25,859 nt of DNA from JBFWWP01 sp050246115 (lineage in GTDB: Bacteria; Planctomycetota; UBA8108; UBA1146; JAJFFE01), in assembly GCA_050246115.1 (NCBI GenBank), contig JBFWWP010000049.1, forward strand, positions 1 to 25,859, read 5' to 3'. Position 1 is the stretch's first letter; each line of letters starts with the position of its first letter. Positions 7,314-16,505 of the stretch are shown here, piece by piece. The translations under genes and the position numbers were made by a program. A model generated the notes under the pieces. That model saw only the letters and a list, made by a program, of their open reading frames with translations, had not been told where the DNA came from and did not search any database.

Positions 7314-8444
7314 CTAGCGGACCGGGAACATCTCGCCGCAAAGTCGCACCTCGCGGGGGAAGCACGACGGCGCCCCGGAGAGCATGGCGACGACGTCCGC
7401 GTCGGGGGTTTCGTCTGGGGACGAGCCATCCATGCAGGCGACGACCGCGCTGGCTTCCGCGAAGTCCAGGGGTAGTTCGTCGATATGTCGCGCCGTGGCA
7501 ACCATCACTGCCTGTTCGCACGGCGGCACGTGGCTCACGTCGACCGGGAGTTCGATCGACTCGCCGGACGCGAGCGCGCGACGGGGGTCGAGGCACCCCT
7601 CCCGATCGAGCCAAGAGTGCACGCGCCAGCGCAGGCACGCACACTCGGCGTCCCAAGTACGCAGCAGCACTAGCACGACGCAGTCTTCCTCCGCGAGGAG
7701 TTCGAAGTGGTCGACGCGTTGGTCCGAGCCACTCTTCACCGAGGGCAGGTACCGAATCGACACCTGGTCGCATTCTCGCGCGGGGGCTGCCATTCCTGGC
7801 GGGTGCAAAACCACTTCGAAACCCCGGGGGTCTCGGGCACCCGGCCCGGCATCTGGACGATTGGCGTCCGCAGGATTGGCGTCCAGGGGATCGGCGTTTC
7901 GGTGGGCAAGAGTGGAGCTGGCGGAGAAGGGTGGCGAGTCCAGGGGTGTCGGCGCCATGAACTGAAGCAAGACGGCTCCCACGACCACCGCGGCGGCGGT
8001 CATTGCGACGGCGATCCACAAGACCGGTCGTCGGAGAACGCGTGCGCTGCGGTCGACGGTCCGCGGGGCGACGAGGATGTCGGGGCGCCCGAATGCGCGC
8101 AGGCGACCGGTGCAGAGCGCACACTCCGCCAAATGGTCGCGCTCGCCCTCACTCGGACTCGCGTCGCGTCCGGCGAGCAGCGCGAGCCGCTTCATGGGCA
8201 CGCATGCGGCGCTCCTCGGGTCCACGGCCTGTGGCTCATCGAGTGGCGCAGCGCTATCCAGGGCTCGCACGAAGCGGAGCCCCGCCGCGAGCACGTCATC
8301 GCTCGGTGTCGCGTCGGCTCTGTCCGCGGGCTGGCGGCGTGCTGTCTCGGCGCGGGGCTTTCCCAGGGTCACAGGGTCGTGGTCGGGCGCTCGCCCCACG
8401 GTCCGGGAATCTTGTGCTCCGAAGTCCGGTGCTTTCGAGTCCAA
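7314..8444 (-). CDS. Anti-sigma factor with zinc-finger motif and single membrane span
   Basis: This is a 376-aa protein starting at TTG 8444, chosen because AAGGAG lies five to six bases upstream. The N-terminal cytoplasmic part carries H104-x3-C108-x2-C111 (DHLAECALC), the ZAS zinc-binding anti-sigma motif. One membrane helix follows at 141-163 (VLWIAVAMTAAAVVVGAVLL). The remaining 210 residues would be outside the cytoplasm. They hold at least eight cysteines, and no known sensor family is recognised. The gene follows the ECF sigma gene by 50 bp on the same strand, the classical arrangement in which a membrane anti-sigma holds the sigma until a periplasmic signal releases it. The cysteine-rich outer domain could sense redox or envelope stress, which is inference only. 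Confidence 0.8.
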   Translation of the reverse strand: MDSKAPDFGAQDSRTVGRAPDHDPVTLGKPRAETARRQPADRADATPSDDVLAAGLRFVRALDSAAPLDEPQAVDPRSAACVPMKRLALLAGRDASPSEGERDHLAECALCTGRLRAFGRPDILVAPRTVDRSARVLRRPVLWIAVAMTAAAVVVGAVLLQFMAPTPLDSPPFSASSTLAHRNADPLDANPADANRPDAGPGARDPRGFEVVLHPPGMAAPARECDQVSIRYLPSVKSGSDQRVDHFELLAEEDCVVLVLLRTWDAECACLRWRVHSWLDREGCLDPRRALASGESIELPVDVSHVPPCEQAVMVATARHIDELPLDFAEASAVVACMDGSSPDETPDADVVAMLSGAPSCFPREVRLCGEMFPVR

Positions 8445-8494
8445 GGGCGCTCCTTCGCTGCGACCGCCGCGTCACTGACCCGTCTCGTCCACCC

Positions 8495-9202
8495 TTATTC
8501 CCCGGAGTCGGCCGGGTGCTCGGAAGATTCTCGGTCCCGCGACCGCGCCGCGAGCCGCCGCCGCAACTTGCTCATGAGCTGCTTCTTCCGTTCATGGAGA
8601 GTACTCGGCGCCACGCCGAGGCGCGCCGCGATCGCCCGCTCGGCCTCGCCGGCCGCGACGCTGTCGGCCAGGGTCAGCTCCTCCGGTGTGAGCTCGCCCC
8701 CCTGACGCGCGCTCTCGAGGACCGCCGCCAGCCGGTCGAGGAGTTCGCAATGATCGAGCCAGTCGGCCGGATCCTGGAGCGCGGGGTCGGCAAGGTCGTC
8801 GCCCGCATCCTGGAGGCGGCCGATCGCGCCGGCGAGTGGCCGGCGGCGTTGGCGCAAGTACCTCAAGAACACCTTGTAGCCCACTGCGTAGAGGAAAGTC
8901 GTGAACGCGGCTCGAGCGGGGTCGTACCGATGATCCGTCAACGCCCTCCAGACCACGACCCAGGTCTCCTGGGTCAGCTCATCGACCGCTGCGGCGTCGC
9001 CGGGACCCAAGCGATCGGCGATGAAACGGCGCAGACCGCCCGCGAGTCGTTGATGCAGACGCTCGAACGCACTGTCGCTGCCGGTCATCGCGCGCGCCAC
9101 GATGGCGACCAGAGGCTCCGGCTCCACGACGGCGGCCGCAGGCGTTGGGCGCGGCGGTCGCGTCGAATCGTCTTTCGTGGGGGAGCCATCAGGGTCGGGC
9201 AC
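8495..9202 (-). CDS. ECF-type RNA polymerase sigma factor
   Basis: This is a 235-aa protein starting at GTG 9202. Sigma-70 region 2 covers about 45-122: DELTQETWVVVWRAL, followed by RAAFTTFLYAVGYKVFLRYL and a basic run RQRRR. Region 4 covers about 170-216 and ends in a helix-turn-helix, AERAIAARLGVAPSTLHERK. The two are joined by an acidic linker. There are about 30 extra N-terminal residues rich in Pro and Thr. The protein directs RNA polymerase to a stress or envelope regulon. It is first in a two-gene unit with the zinc-finger anti-sigma. The 9203-9467 stretch upstream is shared with the divergent nucleotidyltransferase and must hold its promoter. A direct repeat ACTCCTGTG lies just before the start codon on the coding strand. 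Confidence 0.87.
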   Translation of the reverse strand: MPDPDGSPTKDDSTRPPRPTPAAAVVEPEPLVAIVARAMTGSDSAFERLHQRLAGGLRRFIADRLGPGDAAAVDELTQETWVVVWRALTDHRYDPARAAFTTFLYAVGYKVFLRYLRQRRRPLAGAIGRLQDAGDDLADPALQDPADWLDHCELLDRLAAVLESARQGGELTPEELTLADSVAAGEAERAIAARLGVAPSTLHERKKQLMSKLRRRLAARSRDRESSEHPADSGE

Positions 9203-9467
9203 AGGAGTTTCACTTCACAGGAGTGGAGAGCCGACGCCTCGATCGAAGCACGCTCTTCGGATACCATCACGCTGCCACGAAACGTTGCCCAGTGCCAGTC
9301 CACCCAGGGACGTGTACCACCGCACCGGCCGAGCACTACCGGGCGCAGACGCGGTGCCGGCCCCCTGCGAGGGTACCCCGCGGAAGCGGTGATTCGGATT
9401 GGGGGCGCGTGTAACGTTCGTTGCGGATCCGCAGGAATGGGCGGCGCCGGCCGACGGGGGGATTGCC

Positions 9468-10100
9468 GTGAGGGTTCTCGGAGTCGTGCTCGCTGCCGGA
9501 AACTCGACTCGTCTGGGCCGTCCGAAGGCGCTCGTCGAATGGGGTGGCCAGACGTTCCTCGACCGTGTGCTCGCGGCCTTCGAGGGCGGAGGCGCTCGCG
9601 AAGTGTGCGTGGTCACCGGGGGAGCGCATTGCCGGGCGATCGAGGGCGCCGTGACGGCTCGCGAACATCGGGTTCCCGTGCGGGTGGCCTACAACCTCGC
9701 TCCCGAGTCCGGACCCATGGGAAGTCTTCGGGTCGCGGCCGCTCACGGTGAAGCTGCGGACACGGCACTTCTCGTGCACCCGGTGGACATTCCGGGAATC
9801 ACCGCCGCCGACGTGAGCACGGTCATCGAAACGAGTCTCCGCGCGACTCCGGTCGACGCCGTGATCCCCTCGTTCGCGGGTCGGCGCGCGCACCCGGTGT
9901 GGCTCGCTCCGGCGCTGGTCGCGCGGCTCGGTCGCTACGATCCGTCGATCACCCTGCGCGATATCCTCCGCGACCCGACCACCCAGATCGCCTACGCGGT
10001 CGTCGCCAACGGGCTCCTGCTACGCGATGTGGACACCCCGGAGGATCTCGCGTGGCTGGAGTCGCAGGCCCCTCGCGGACCTGGCGTGTTCGACCCGTAG
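9468..10100 (+). CDS. MobA/MocA-like nucleotidyltransferase
   Basis: This is a 210-aa protein. I chose GTG 9468 over the longer frame (TTG 9399) because a G-rich ribosome site (GGGGGG) sits just upstream and the fold begins directly with VRVLGVVLAAG. The signature LAAGNSTRLGRPKAL (8-22) is the nucleotide-binding loop of MobA/MocA/GlmU-type transferases. GPMGSLRVAAAH and HPVDIPGITAADV (acidic metal-binding residue) and RRAHPVWLA match the molybdenum-cofactor cytidylyl/guanylyltransferase group (MocA). No molybdoenzyme or cofactor genes are nearby, so the substrate may equally be another cofactor or sugar. The gene ends 15 bp before the first assembly gap, so downstream partners are hidden. Confidence 0.8.
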   Translation: MRVLGVVLAAGNSTRLGRPKALVEWGGQTFLDRVLAAFEGGGAREVCVVTGGAHCRAIEGAVTAREHRVPVRVAYNLAPESGPMGSLRVAAAHGEAADTALLVHPVDIPGITAADVSTVIETSLRATPVDAVIPSFAGRRAHPVWLAPALVARLGRYDPSITLRDILRDPTTQIAYAVVANGLLLRDVDTPEDLAWLESQAPRGPGVFDP

Positions 10101-10115
10101 GGCCGAGTGCGCAGG

Positions 10116-10215
10116 NNNNNNNNNNNNNNNNNNNNNNNNNNNNNNNNNNNNNNNNNNNNNNNNNNNNNNNNNNNNNNNNNNNNNNNNNNNNNNNNNNNNN
10201 NNNNNNNNNNNNNNN
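10116..10215. other. Assembly gap of 100 N
   Basis: This is a run of exactly 100 N, the conventional filler for a gap of unknown length. Sequence on its two sides need not be adjacent or complete. Reading frames drawn through it are meaningless. Confidence 0.99.
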
Positions 10216-10223
10216 GGTGAATG

Positions 10224-12692
10224 CTAGCCGCCGAGGTTCTTGCGCAGCCACTCGAGCTTCTCGGTCCACGCGTCGGCCGAGAACCCGTTGCTCGCCGCGA
10301 GGCCGAAATGCTGCCCGGCTACGTCGTAGAGACCGCGGTAGCTGAACAGCACCCCGAGCGGAACCAAGTAAGCCGGGCTCTTGGCCCCATGGCGCTCTTC
10401 CACGAGGGGAAACAGCGTGTCGTCGGTGATCCTCTCGAGCTCGACGGGGACTTCGGCCGACCCGCCTCCCCGGGTGACCGTCAACCACACGCTGGTGGTG
10501 TCGGCCCGGAGGACCTTGCCCTCCATGCGCTGCTTGTCCTTGAGCTTCAGGAGTACCGTCTTGTCGGCCTCGCCGCGTGCGATCATCTGCTTGACGGCGT
10601 CCTGTACGAAGTTGTTGAGGAGCTCGAACGCTTCGATGTCCTGTTCGAGCTGCTTCCGCACCGCTTCGGTCGTGATCTCGGCCTGAAGCGTCAGCGCCTC
10701 GTTGATGCAGGTCTTGAAGTCACGTTCCACTGCAAACGCGCGGTACTTTCCGACCACGGACTTGTAGCGGTCGAACTCGGCGACGAGGAGCTTGCCACGC
10801 TCGACTTCTTCGTGGGCAGCCTTCTGTTCCAGTGCCTCGGTGCGGGATCGGGCGATGTCGGAGCTGGTCTGGCTGTCGGCGTAGTCCGTCGCTCGGTCCA
10901 GTGCGGCGATGGCTCGTTCGAAGTCCTTCGCCTTACGCGCCGCTTCGAACTCCGCGTAGTCCTTGGCCCAGCGCTGATCGATCTCGGCCTGGACTGCGTC
11001 GACGTAGATCTTGAGCCGTCTGGCGTTGTCCGGCAGGTTCTGGATCTCTTGCGGGATCGCGTCGATCGTGCTGATCGCGTCGCGCAGCTTCCCCTGCGCG
11101 CGCAGTTCGTCGGCCTTGGCGATGGCCTGGTCGATGGGCGCGGTCACCATCGCCGCTTCGGCCCCGAGGATCTTGTCGATTTCGGCCATGATCAGCGGAG
11201 CCGACGAACTCACGAGGTTCTTGCTGAGCATGTGGTTCAAGCCCCGCAACCGTTCGGAGTTCTTCGAGGTGCGGGTGAGTAGGCCGGCCAGGTTGTCCGC
11301 GACTTCGCGATCGGTCTTCTCGATCTCTTCGCGCCAGAGCTTGCGCCGCGTCTCGATGAGGGATTGATCGACTTGCTCCAGGGCGGCCTGATCGGCGGCC
11401 TCGATGGCTGCGTCCGACGTACCCTCTGCGCGGTTGCGCGAGACCGCCATCAACACCAGGACCAGCGCCACCGCGCCACCGCCGATCGCGCCGGCCATCG
11501 TGTAGGCGCCCGTCTTGCGTCGCACGTACGGGTGGCTGGTTGCGCCGACCCCCAGCGCTTCCTGCCGCACCGACCGCTCCGTTCTCGCGGGTCGCGAGCC
11601 GGCGTCGGTCGCGACCGGTCGTCGGCTTCGGGGCGCCGGACGCTGAGTCTCCGCCGACCTGGCGGGCGCGAGCTGACCCTCGGCCGCCAAGATGGCCTCG
11701 AGCAGGCCTTCCGCGGTCTGAAAGCGCTGAGCCGGGTCCTTGGCGAGGAGCTTCATGACCAGGGCTTCGGTGGCCTTGGACACGGACACGCCCGCCGCGG
11801 TCAGGGAAACGGGCTCTTGGTGGACCTGCTTGGTCAGGATCTCCTTCACGGTCTTGCCGGTGAACAGGGGCTTGCCCGCGAGCGCGTGGTAGAGCGTGGC
11901 ACCGAGGGCGTAGAGATCGCTGCGTTCGTCGACGCTCTTGCCGGTCGCCTGCTCGGGCGACAAGTAAAACGGTGTGCCCATGCGCTTGTGCTCGACGGCC
12001 TGCACCTGCGCGTCGTTCAGTGGCATTGCGAGACCCAAGTCGGCGATCTTGATCTGTCCTTCGGGACCGAGCAGGATGTTGTCCGGTTTCATGTCGCGAT
12101 GCAGGAGCCCGTTCTGATGCGCATTGACCAGCCCTTGCGTGGCTGCCCGCGCGATCTCCAACACTTCCGCCTCCGGCAGCCGCTGTCGCGTTTCGACCCG
12201 CTTCTTGAGCGTCTCGCCCGGGACGTACTCCATGGCCAGGTAGTCGTAGCCATCGGCTTCGCCCGCATCGATCGCGTGCACGATGTGCGGGTGGTTCAAG
12301 CGGCCCACGGCCTTGGCTTCGCGGATGAACTGCTCCACGAATTTCGGGTTCTTGCTGAGCGATTGATTGAGCACCTTGAGCGCGACGACCTTGTCGAGCG
12401 AGAGTTGGCGCGCCTTGTAGACCGTGCCGACGGCACCCGCGCCGATCCGCTCGAGGATCTGGAAGCCGCCGATACGTTCGGGAGGAAGGCTCGCGCGCAG
12501 CGCGCCCTCCACGGCCTCGACCTGCGCGGCGGTGAGGAACTGCTTCTCCAGGGCGATTTCGGCTGGAGTTCGGACGACGCCGAGTTCTCGGCGTTTCTCG
12601 ACGGCGGCGAGCACCTGCTCGGCCTGCTCGGCGGTGAGCATCTCGTTCTTGACGGCGATCTTCAGAAACAGCATGTCGCGTTGGTCATTCAT
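10224..12692 (-). CDS. Transmembrane Ser/Thr protein kinase with long helical C-terminal domain
   Basis: This is an 822-aa protein starting at ATG 12692 with GGGGAGG about eight bases upstream. Residues 1-70 form a small helical domain of the LTAEQAEQVL type, seen before many planctomycete kinases. The Hanks-type kinase domain covers about 76-340. It has a glycine loop GAGAVG (84-89), VALK lysine K106, catalytic HRDMKPDN (H198-D200), metal-binding ADLG with D218 in place of DFG, and GTPFYLSPEQATG in the activation segment. A basic Pro/Arg linker (341-395) and one membrane helix (about 398-416) follow. The outer 400 residues are charged helices and coiled coil (Glu, Lys, Ala, Arg) without a PASTA or similar sensor. 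The kinase should phosphorylate cytoplasmic proteins in response to an outside or membrane signal. The stop is 8 bp from the first gap and the gene is complete. Confidence 0.92.
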   Translation of the reverse strand: MNDQRDMLFLKIAVKNEMLTAEQAEQVLAAVEKRRELGVVRTPAEIALEKQFLTAAQVEAVEGALRASLPPERIGGFQILERIGAGAVGTVYKARQLSLDKVVALKVLNQSLSKNPKFVEQFIREAKAVGRLNHPHIVHAIDAGEADGYDYLAMEYVPGETLKKRVETRQRLPEAEVLEIARAATQGLVNAHQNGLLHRDMKPDNILLGPEGQIKIADLGLAMPLNDAQVQAVEHKRMGTPFYLSPEQATGKSVDERSDLYALGATLYHALAGKPLFTGKTVKEILTKQVHQEPVSLTAAGVSVSKATEALVMKLLAKDPAQRFQTAEGLLEAILAAEGQLAPARSAETQRPAPRSRRPVATDAGSRPARTERSVRQEALGVGATSHPYVRRKTGAYTMAGAIGGGAVALVLVLMAVSRNRAEGTSDAAIEAADQAALEQVDQSLIETRRKLWREEIEKTDREVADNLAGLLTRTSKNSERLRGLNHMLSKNLVSSSAPLIMAEIDKILGAEAAMVTAPIDQAIAKADELRAQGKLRDAISTIDAIPQEIQNLPDNARRLKIYVDAVQAEIDQRWAKDYAEFEAARKAKDFERAIAALDRATDYADSQTSSDIARSRTEALEQKAAHEEVERGKLLVAEFDRYKSVVGKYRAFAVERDFKTCINEALTLQAEITTEAVRKQLEQDIEAFELLNNFVQDAVKQMIARGEADKTVLLKLKDKQRMEGKVLRADTTSVWLTVTRGGGSAEVPVELERITDDTLFPLVEERHGAKSPAYLVPLGVLFSYRGLYDVAGQHFGLAASNGFSADAWTEKLEWLRKNLGG

Positions 12693-12877
12693 GGAGTCGT
12701 CCTCCCCGAAGGTTGTCGCCGTCGAACCAAAATGAGAACCTATTGCCGCCGCGCCGGCCTACAATCCCCGGCCGGCAGGCGGCGTTTGCTCCGCTCCGCT
12801 CCGGTCCCGTTCTCGCCGTGCTCGCCGCGACGAGGGTCGGACTCTCAGCGTTGCCCAACCATCGGAAGAGGGGACCC

Positions 12878-12945
12878 ATGGCGTCATCGAAGCCTCGCGA
12901 CTCTGTGAAGTTGGAACGATCGCGGGAACTCTCCTCGAGGTTGCA
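12878..12945 (+). CDS. Start of a gene cut by the gap, possibly glutamate-1-semialdehyde aminotransferase-like
   Basis: An ATG at 12878 with AGAGGGG seven to eight bases upstream opens a frame of 22 codons (MASSKPRDSVKLERSRELSS, then RL) that runs into the N gap. The charged KLERSRELSSRL stretch resembles the N-terminal helix that precedes the IPGG motif in glutamate-1-semialdehyde aminotransferase-type class III PLP enzymes. This is from memory and rests on a dozen residues. The gene is divergent from the kinase gene; the 185 bp between them hold the promoters. The rest of the gene is hidden by the gap. Confidence 0.35.
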
Positions 12946-13045
12946 NNNNNNNNNNNNNNNNNNNNNNNNNNNNNNNNNNNNNNNNNNNNNNNNNNNNNNN
13001 NNNNNNNNNNNNNNNNNNNNNNNNNNNNNNNNNNNNNNNNNNNNN
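12946..13045. other. Assembly gap of 100 N
   Basis: This is a second run of exactly 100 N. Its right edge opens in a tandem repeat (CCCATCACACCATCG twice at 13046-13075), so the assembly probably broke in a longer repeat array. Confidence 0.99.
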
Positions 13046-13075
13046 CCCATCACACCATCGCCCATCACACCATCG
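13046..13075. repeat. 15-bp tandem repeat, two copies beside the gap
   Basis: CCCATCACACCATCG occurs twice head to tail directly after the N run and ends 10 bp before the start codon of the protease gene. More units may lie in the gap. Confidence 0.8.
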
Positions 13076-13085
13076 AGGCTTCGCG

Positions 13086-16000
13086 GTGTTCGGGCGCTGG
13101 CGGCCGTCCTCCGTCGCGATCCTCTCCATCGGCGCGCTCGGGGTCCTGCTCGTCGGCGTCGCGGGAGTGGCGGCGCAGGATCCCCCCGCACCAGCTCCCA
13201 CGGTCGTCGTCGAGCGCATTCGCCACGACCTCGACGTCACTCTCGAACCGGCGTCGCACCGCGTCGCGGGCGTCGACCACATGCTTATACCAGAGCCACT
13301 CCTGGCAGGTAAGGACGAGCTGAAGCTGGTCCTGCACGCCGGGTTCGAACTCCTCGCCGGCCCGGGCGTCGCGGTCGCACCATCGGGCGCGCCGACGGTT
13401 GGGCCTGGCGGGGCGCCGGTTCAGGAGTACCGATTGGCGCGCGTTGCCCCCGCTTGGCCGCGGCCGATCGTGCTGCGCTATTCGGGGACGATCGACCACC
13501 CGCTCGTCGAGGAGCGCGAAGAGTATGCCCGCTCGTTTGCCCGAACTCCCGGCATCATTGATACGCCGGGGGTCGTGTTGTCGCGTGCATCCGGCTGGTT
13601 CCCGGACTTGGTCGATCTCGGTGACGGTCTCGTGACGTTCAGTGTCCAGGCCACGGCACCCGTAGCGTGGCACGTGATCAGCCAAGGGCAACGGGTTCGC
13701 GACGACGCGAGCGAGACTCAGCGTGTGACGAAGTGGGTCTGCGACCAGCCCATGGACGACGTCTATCTCGTCGGTGGCCCCCTGACCGAGTATGGCCGTG
13801 CCGTCGGTGCGGTTCGCGCACAGGCGTTCCTGCGGACTCCCGACCCGCAATTGGCGCAGCAGTTCCTCGAAGCGACTGGGCAGTACCTCGGAATGTACGG
13901 CAAGCTCATTGGCGCATATCCCTACGAGAAGTTCGCGTTGGTCGAGAACTTCTGGGAAACCGGCTACGGCATGCCGTCGTTCACGCTGCTCGGGCCGCAG
14001 ATCATCCGCTTTCCCTTCATTCTCCACTCGTCCTACCCCCACGAGATCCTGCACAACTGGTGGGGCAACTCCGTGTATGTCGACTACGAGAAGGGCAACT
14101 GGTGCGAGGGGTTGACCGCCTATCTGGCGGACCACCTGATCAAGGAGGGACAGGGAGCGGGGGAGTCTTACCGGCGTGACACCCTGAAGAGTTATCGCGA
14201 CTACGTTCGCACGGGCAACGAGATTGCGCTCGCCGACTTTCGGGAGCGTCACTCGTCCGCTTCGCAGGCCGTCGGCTATGGCAAGTCCCTCATGGTGTGG
14301 CACATGCTCCGACGCAAGCTCGGCGACGCGCGCTTCGTCGACGGCCTGCGGGCGTTCTACTCGACCTACCGCTTTCGGCGGGCCTCCTTCGACGATATCG
14401 CGAACGTCTTCAGCGAGGCTGGGGGGCAGGACGTTCGGCCGTTCTTTGCGCAGTGGGTTGGACGAACCGGGGCGCCGGAGATCGCGATGACCGACATTCT
14501 GGCTTCCGGCTCGCTCACCGCCGGCTACCAGATCACGGTGGATCTCGCCCAGCGGCAAACCGAGGAACCGTTTCGTGTGGACGTGCCGTTCGCGCTCATG
14601 CTGCGGGGCGACACGGAGGCCCGGTTTTATTCTTTCGACATGACCGAGCGCGAGCAGAAGTTCACGATCCGCGTCGACCGCCCCCCCCTGTTCGCGCAGG
14701 TGGATCCGCAGTTCGATGTTTTCCGGCGGCTCCACCGAAGCGAAGTGCCGCCGACCGCGGGCGAACTCTTCGGTGCACCCCGGGTGACGCTGGTGCTGCC
14801 GACCGACGAAGGCGCCGTCGCCCCCGGCGCGTGGCAGTCGCTCGTGACCTCGTGGGCGGGGAGCGAAGGAGTGCAGGTAACGCGCGACTCCGCGATCGAG
14901 GCCGTGCCGACCGACCACCCGGTGTGGCTGCTCGGAACTCAGAACCGCTGGCGCAGCTACGCCGAAGAACGCCTGGGTCCGCTCGGCGTGGTGATCGATC
15001 GCGGGACGCTGCGCGTGGGTCCTCAGGCCATGGCCCTGGCGGAGCATTCGTTCTGTTTCGTCGCGCGACCGTCGCCGGAGTCCGACCAGGTCGTGGGCTG
15101 GATCGGGGCCGCGAACGAGGCCGCGGTTTCCGGGTTGGCGCGCAAGCTACCGCACTACGGACGGTACTCTTGCCTCGTTTTCCAGGGGACGGAGCCGACC
15201 AACGTACTCAAGGAGCAGTGGCCGGTGACGAACTCACCGCTGGTCCACGACTTTCGCATCGGCGGCGAGCTCGACGTCGCGATCGCGTTCCCGAAGCGCA
15301 CTCCGTTGGCGACCCCCGAGCCGGTGTTCGATGGCGCGCGCCTGCTCGAGCATGTGACGTTCTTGGCTGCACCCGAGCGCGAGGGGCGTGGCGTCGGGAG
15401 TCCCGGTCACACGCAGGCGGGCGACTACATCGCTCGCGCCTTCGAGGCCGCCGGGCTCGCGCCGGGTGGCGATGGCGAGTCCTACTTCCAGGTGTGGAGC
15501 GAGCCGGGCGGGCCTGCGGGCGCCGCCGTTTCGTTGCGAAACGTGATCGGCGTGTTGCCGGGCAAGCGCACCGATTGGGCGTCGCAGTCGGTCGTCTTGG
15601 GGGCTCACTATGACCACCTCGGTCGTGGTTGGCCCGACGTCCGCGAGGGGAACGCGGGTAGCGTTCACCCGGGAGCCGACGACAACGCCTCGGGGGTCGC
15701 GGTGCTCATCGAGGTCGCGCGCGCCCTCGCGAGCCAGGCCGCACCGGATCGCACGATCGTCTTCGTCGCCTTCGATGGCGAAGAGTGGGGGCTCAAGGGG
15801 TCACGTCACTACGTGGCTCAGGCGGGCGCGCGCCCGGCGACCGCCGCGCGCGCCATGATCAACCTCGATACCGTGGGGCGACTCGGGGCGCAGAAGCTCC
15901 TGGTGTTGGGCACGAACACCGCTACCGAGTGGCCGCACATCGTGCGCGGCGTGGGCTTCACGACTGGTGTGGGAGCGGACGCGGTCGCGACAGACCCCGG

Positions 16001-16505
16001 CGGGAGCGACCAGGTGAGTTTTCACGAGGTGGGTGTGCCCGCGGTGCAGATCTTCACGGGCGCGCATGCGGACTACCACAAGCCCACGGACACGGTCGAC
16101 AAGGTCGACCGCGACGGCTTGACGCAGGTCGCGGTGTTCGTGCGCGAGGCCGCGACCTACTTGGCGGGGCGGGAGGCGCCGCTGACCACGAATCTCACGG
16201 GCGGGGCGCCGCAGCCCGCGGTCGGATCCACGGGCGAGGCTCGAAGGGTGAGCTTGGGGACGGTGCCCGACATGGCTTTCAATGGGAAAGGTGTGCGGCT
16301 CGCCTCGGTCACCCCAGGGTCGCCAGCCGCCCAGGCCGGCCTCGCCGACGGGGACGTCATCGTCGCGATCGACGGCGTGACGCTCCTCGACCTGAAGGCC
16401 TACTCGGAGGCGCTGAAGGCCCGTAAGGTGGGGGACACGATCCGCATTCGCGCTCTGCGCGCCGGTCGCACCGTCGACCTCATCGCGACGCTCGAGGCAC
16501 GGTGA
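13086..16505 (+). CDS. Secreted M1-like aminopeptidase / M28 peptidase / PDZ fusion
   Basis: This is a 1139-aa protein starting at GTG 13086 with GAGG upstream; no other start fits the signal peptide (residues 1-31, core VAILSIGALGVLLVGVAGVA). The first catalytic unit is gluzincin/M1-like: HEILHNWWGN (H319, E320, H323) with a glutamate at 341 in GNWCEGLTAYLAD, a spacing of 17 residues where classical M1 enzymes have 18. A middle region (about 465-745) is beta-rich. The second unit (about 752-1035) is an M28 zinc peptidase: GAHYDHLG (H841), GADDNASG (D865/D866), FDGEEWG (E899/E900), NLDTVGR and HADYHKPTDTVD. A PDZ domain (about 1065-1135, VTPGSPAAQAGLADGDVI) ends the chain. It should act outside the cytoplasm, degrading peptides to amino acids, with the PDZ binding substrates or partners. 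It stands alone, right after the gap. Confidence 0.92.
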   Translation: MFGRWRPSSVAILSIGALGVLLVGVAGVAAQDPPAPAPTVVVERIRHDLDVTLEPASHRVAGVDHMLIPEPLLAGKDELKLVLHAGFELLAGPGVAVAPSGAPTVGPGGAPVQEYRLARVAPAWPRPIVLRYSGTIDHPLVEEREEYARSFARTPGIIDTPGVVLSRASGWFPDLVDLGDGLVTFSVQATAPVAWHVISQGQRVRDDASETQRVTKWVCDQPMDDVYLVGGPLTEYGRAVGAVRAQAFLRTPDPQLAQQFLEATGQYLGMYGKLIGAYPYEKFALVENFWETGYGMPSFTLLGPQIIRFPFILHSSYPHEILHNWWGNSVYVDYEKGNWCEGLTAYLADHLIKEGQGAGESYRRDTLKSYRDYVRTGNEIALADFRERHSSASQAVGYGKSLMVWHMLRRKLGDARFVDGLRAFYSTYRFRRASFDDIANVFSEAGGQDVRPFFAQWVGRTGAPEIAMTDILASGSLTAGYQITVDLAQRQTEEPFRVDVPFALMLRGDTEARFYSFDMTEREQKFTIRVDRPPLFAQVDPQFDVFRRLHRSEVPPTAGELFGAPRVTLVLPTDEGAVAPGAWQSLVTSWAGSEGVQVTRDSAIEAVPTDHPVWLLGTQNRWRSYAEERLGPLGVVIDRGTLRVGPQAMALAEHSFCFVARPSPESDQVVGWIGAANEAAVSGLARKLPHYGRYSCLVFQGTEPTNVLKEQWPVTNSPLVHDFRIGGELDVAIAFPKRTPLATPEPVFDGARLLEHVTFLAAPEREGRGVGSPGHTQAGDYIARAFEAAGLAPGGDGESYFQVWSEPGGPAGAAVSLRNVIGVLPGKRTDWASQSVVLGAHYDHLGRGWPDVREGNAGSVHPGADDNASGVAVLIEVARALASQAAPDRTIVFVAFDGEEWGLKGSRHYVAQAGARPATAARAMINLDTVGRLGAQKLLVLGTNTATEWPHIVRGVGFTTGVGADAVATDPGGSDQVSFHEVGVPAVQIFTGAHADYHKPTDTVDKVDRDGLTQVAVFVREAATYLAGREAPLTTNLTGGAPQPAVGSTGEARRVSLGTVPDMAFNGKGVRLASVTPGSPAAQAGLADGDVIVAIDGVTLLDLKAYSEALKARKVGDTIRIRALRAGRTVDLIATLEAR

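Noticed and set aside
9899..10488. Frames running through the first N gap
   Set aside because: They contain a block of undefined residues and only reflect the filler length.
10221..12908. Frames of 353 and 514 aa opposite the kinase gene
   Set aside because: Shadow frames caused by GC-rich codon bias of the kinase gene.
13065..15047. 660-aa frame on the minus strand opposite the protease
   Set aside because: Shadow frame; the plus strand holds the signal peptide, both zinc motifs and the PDZ domain.
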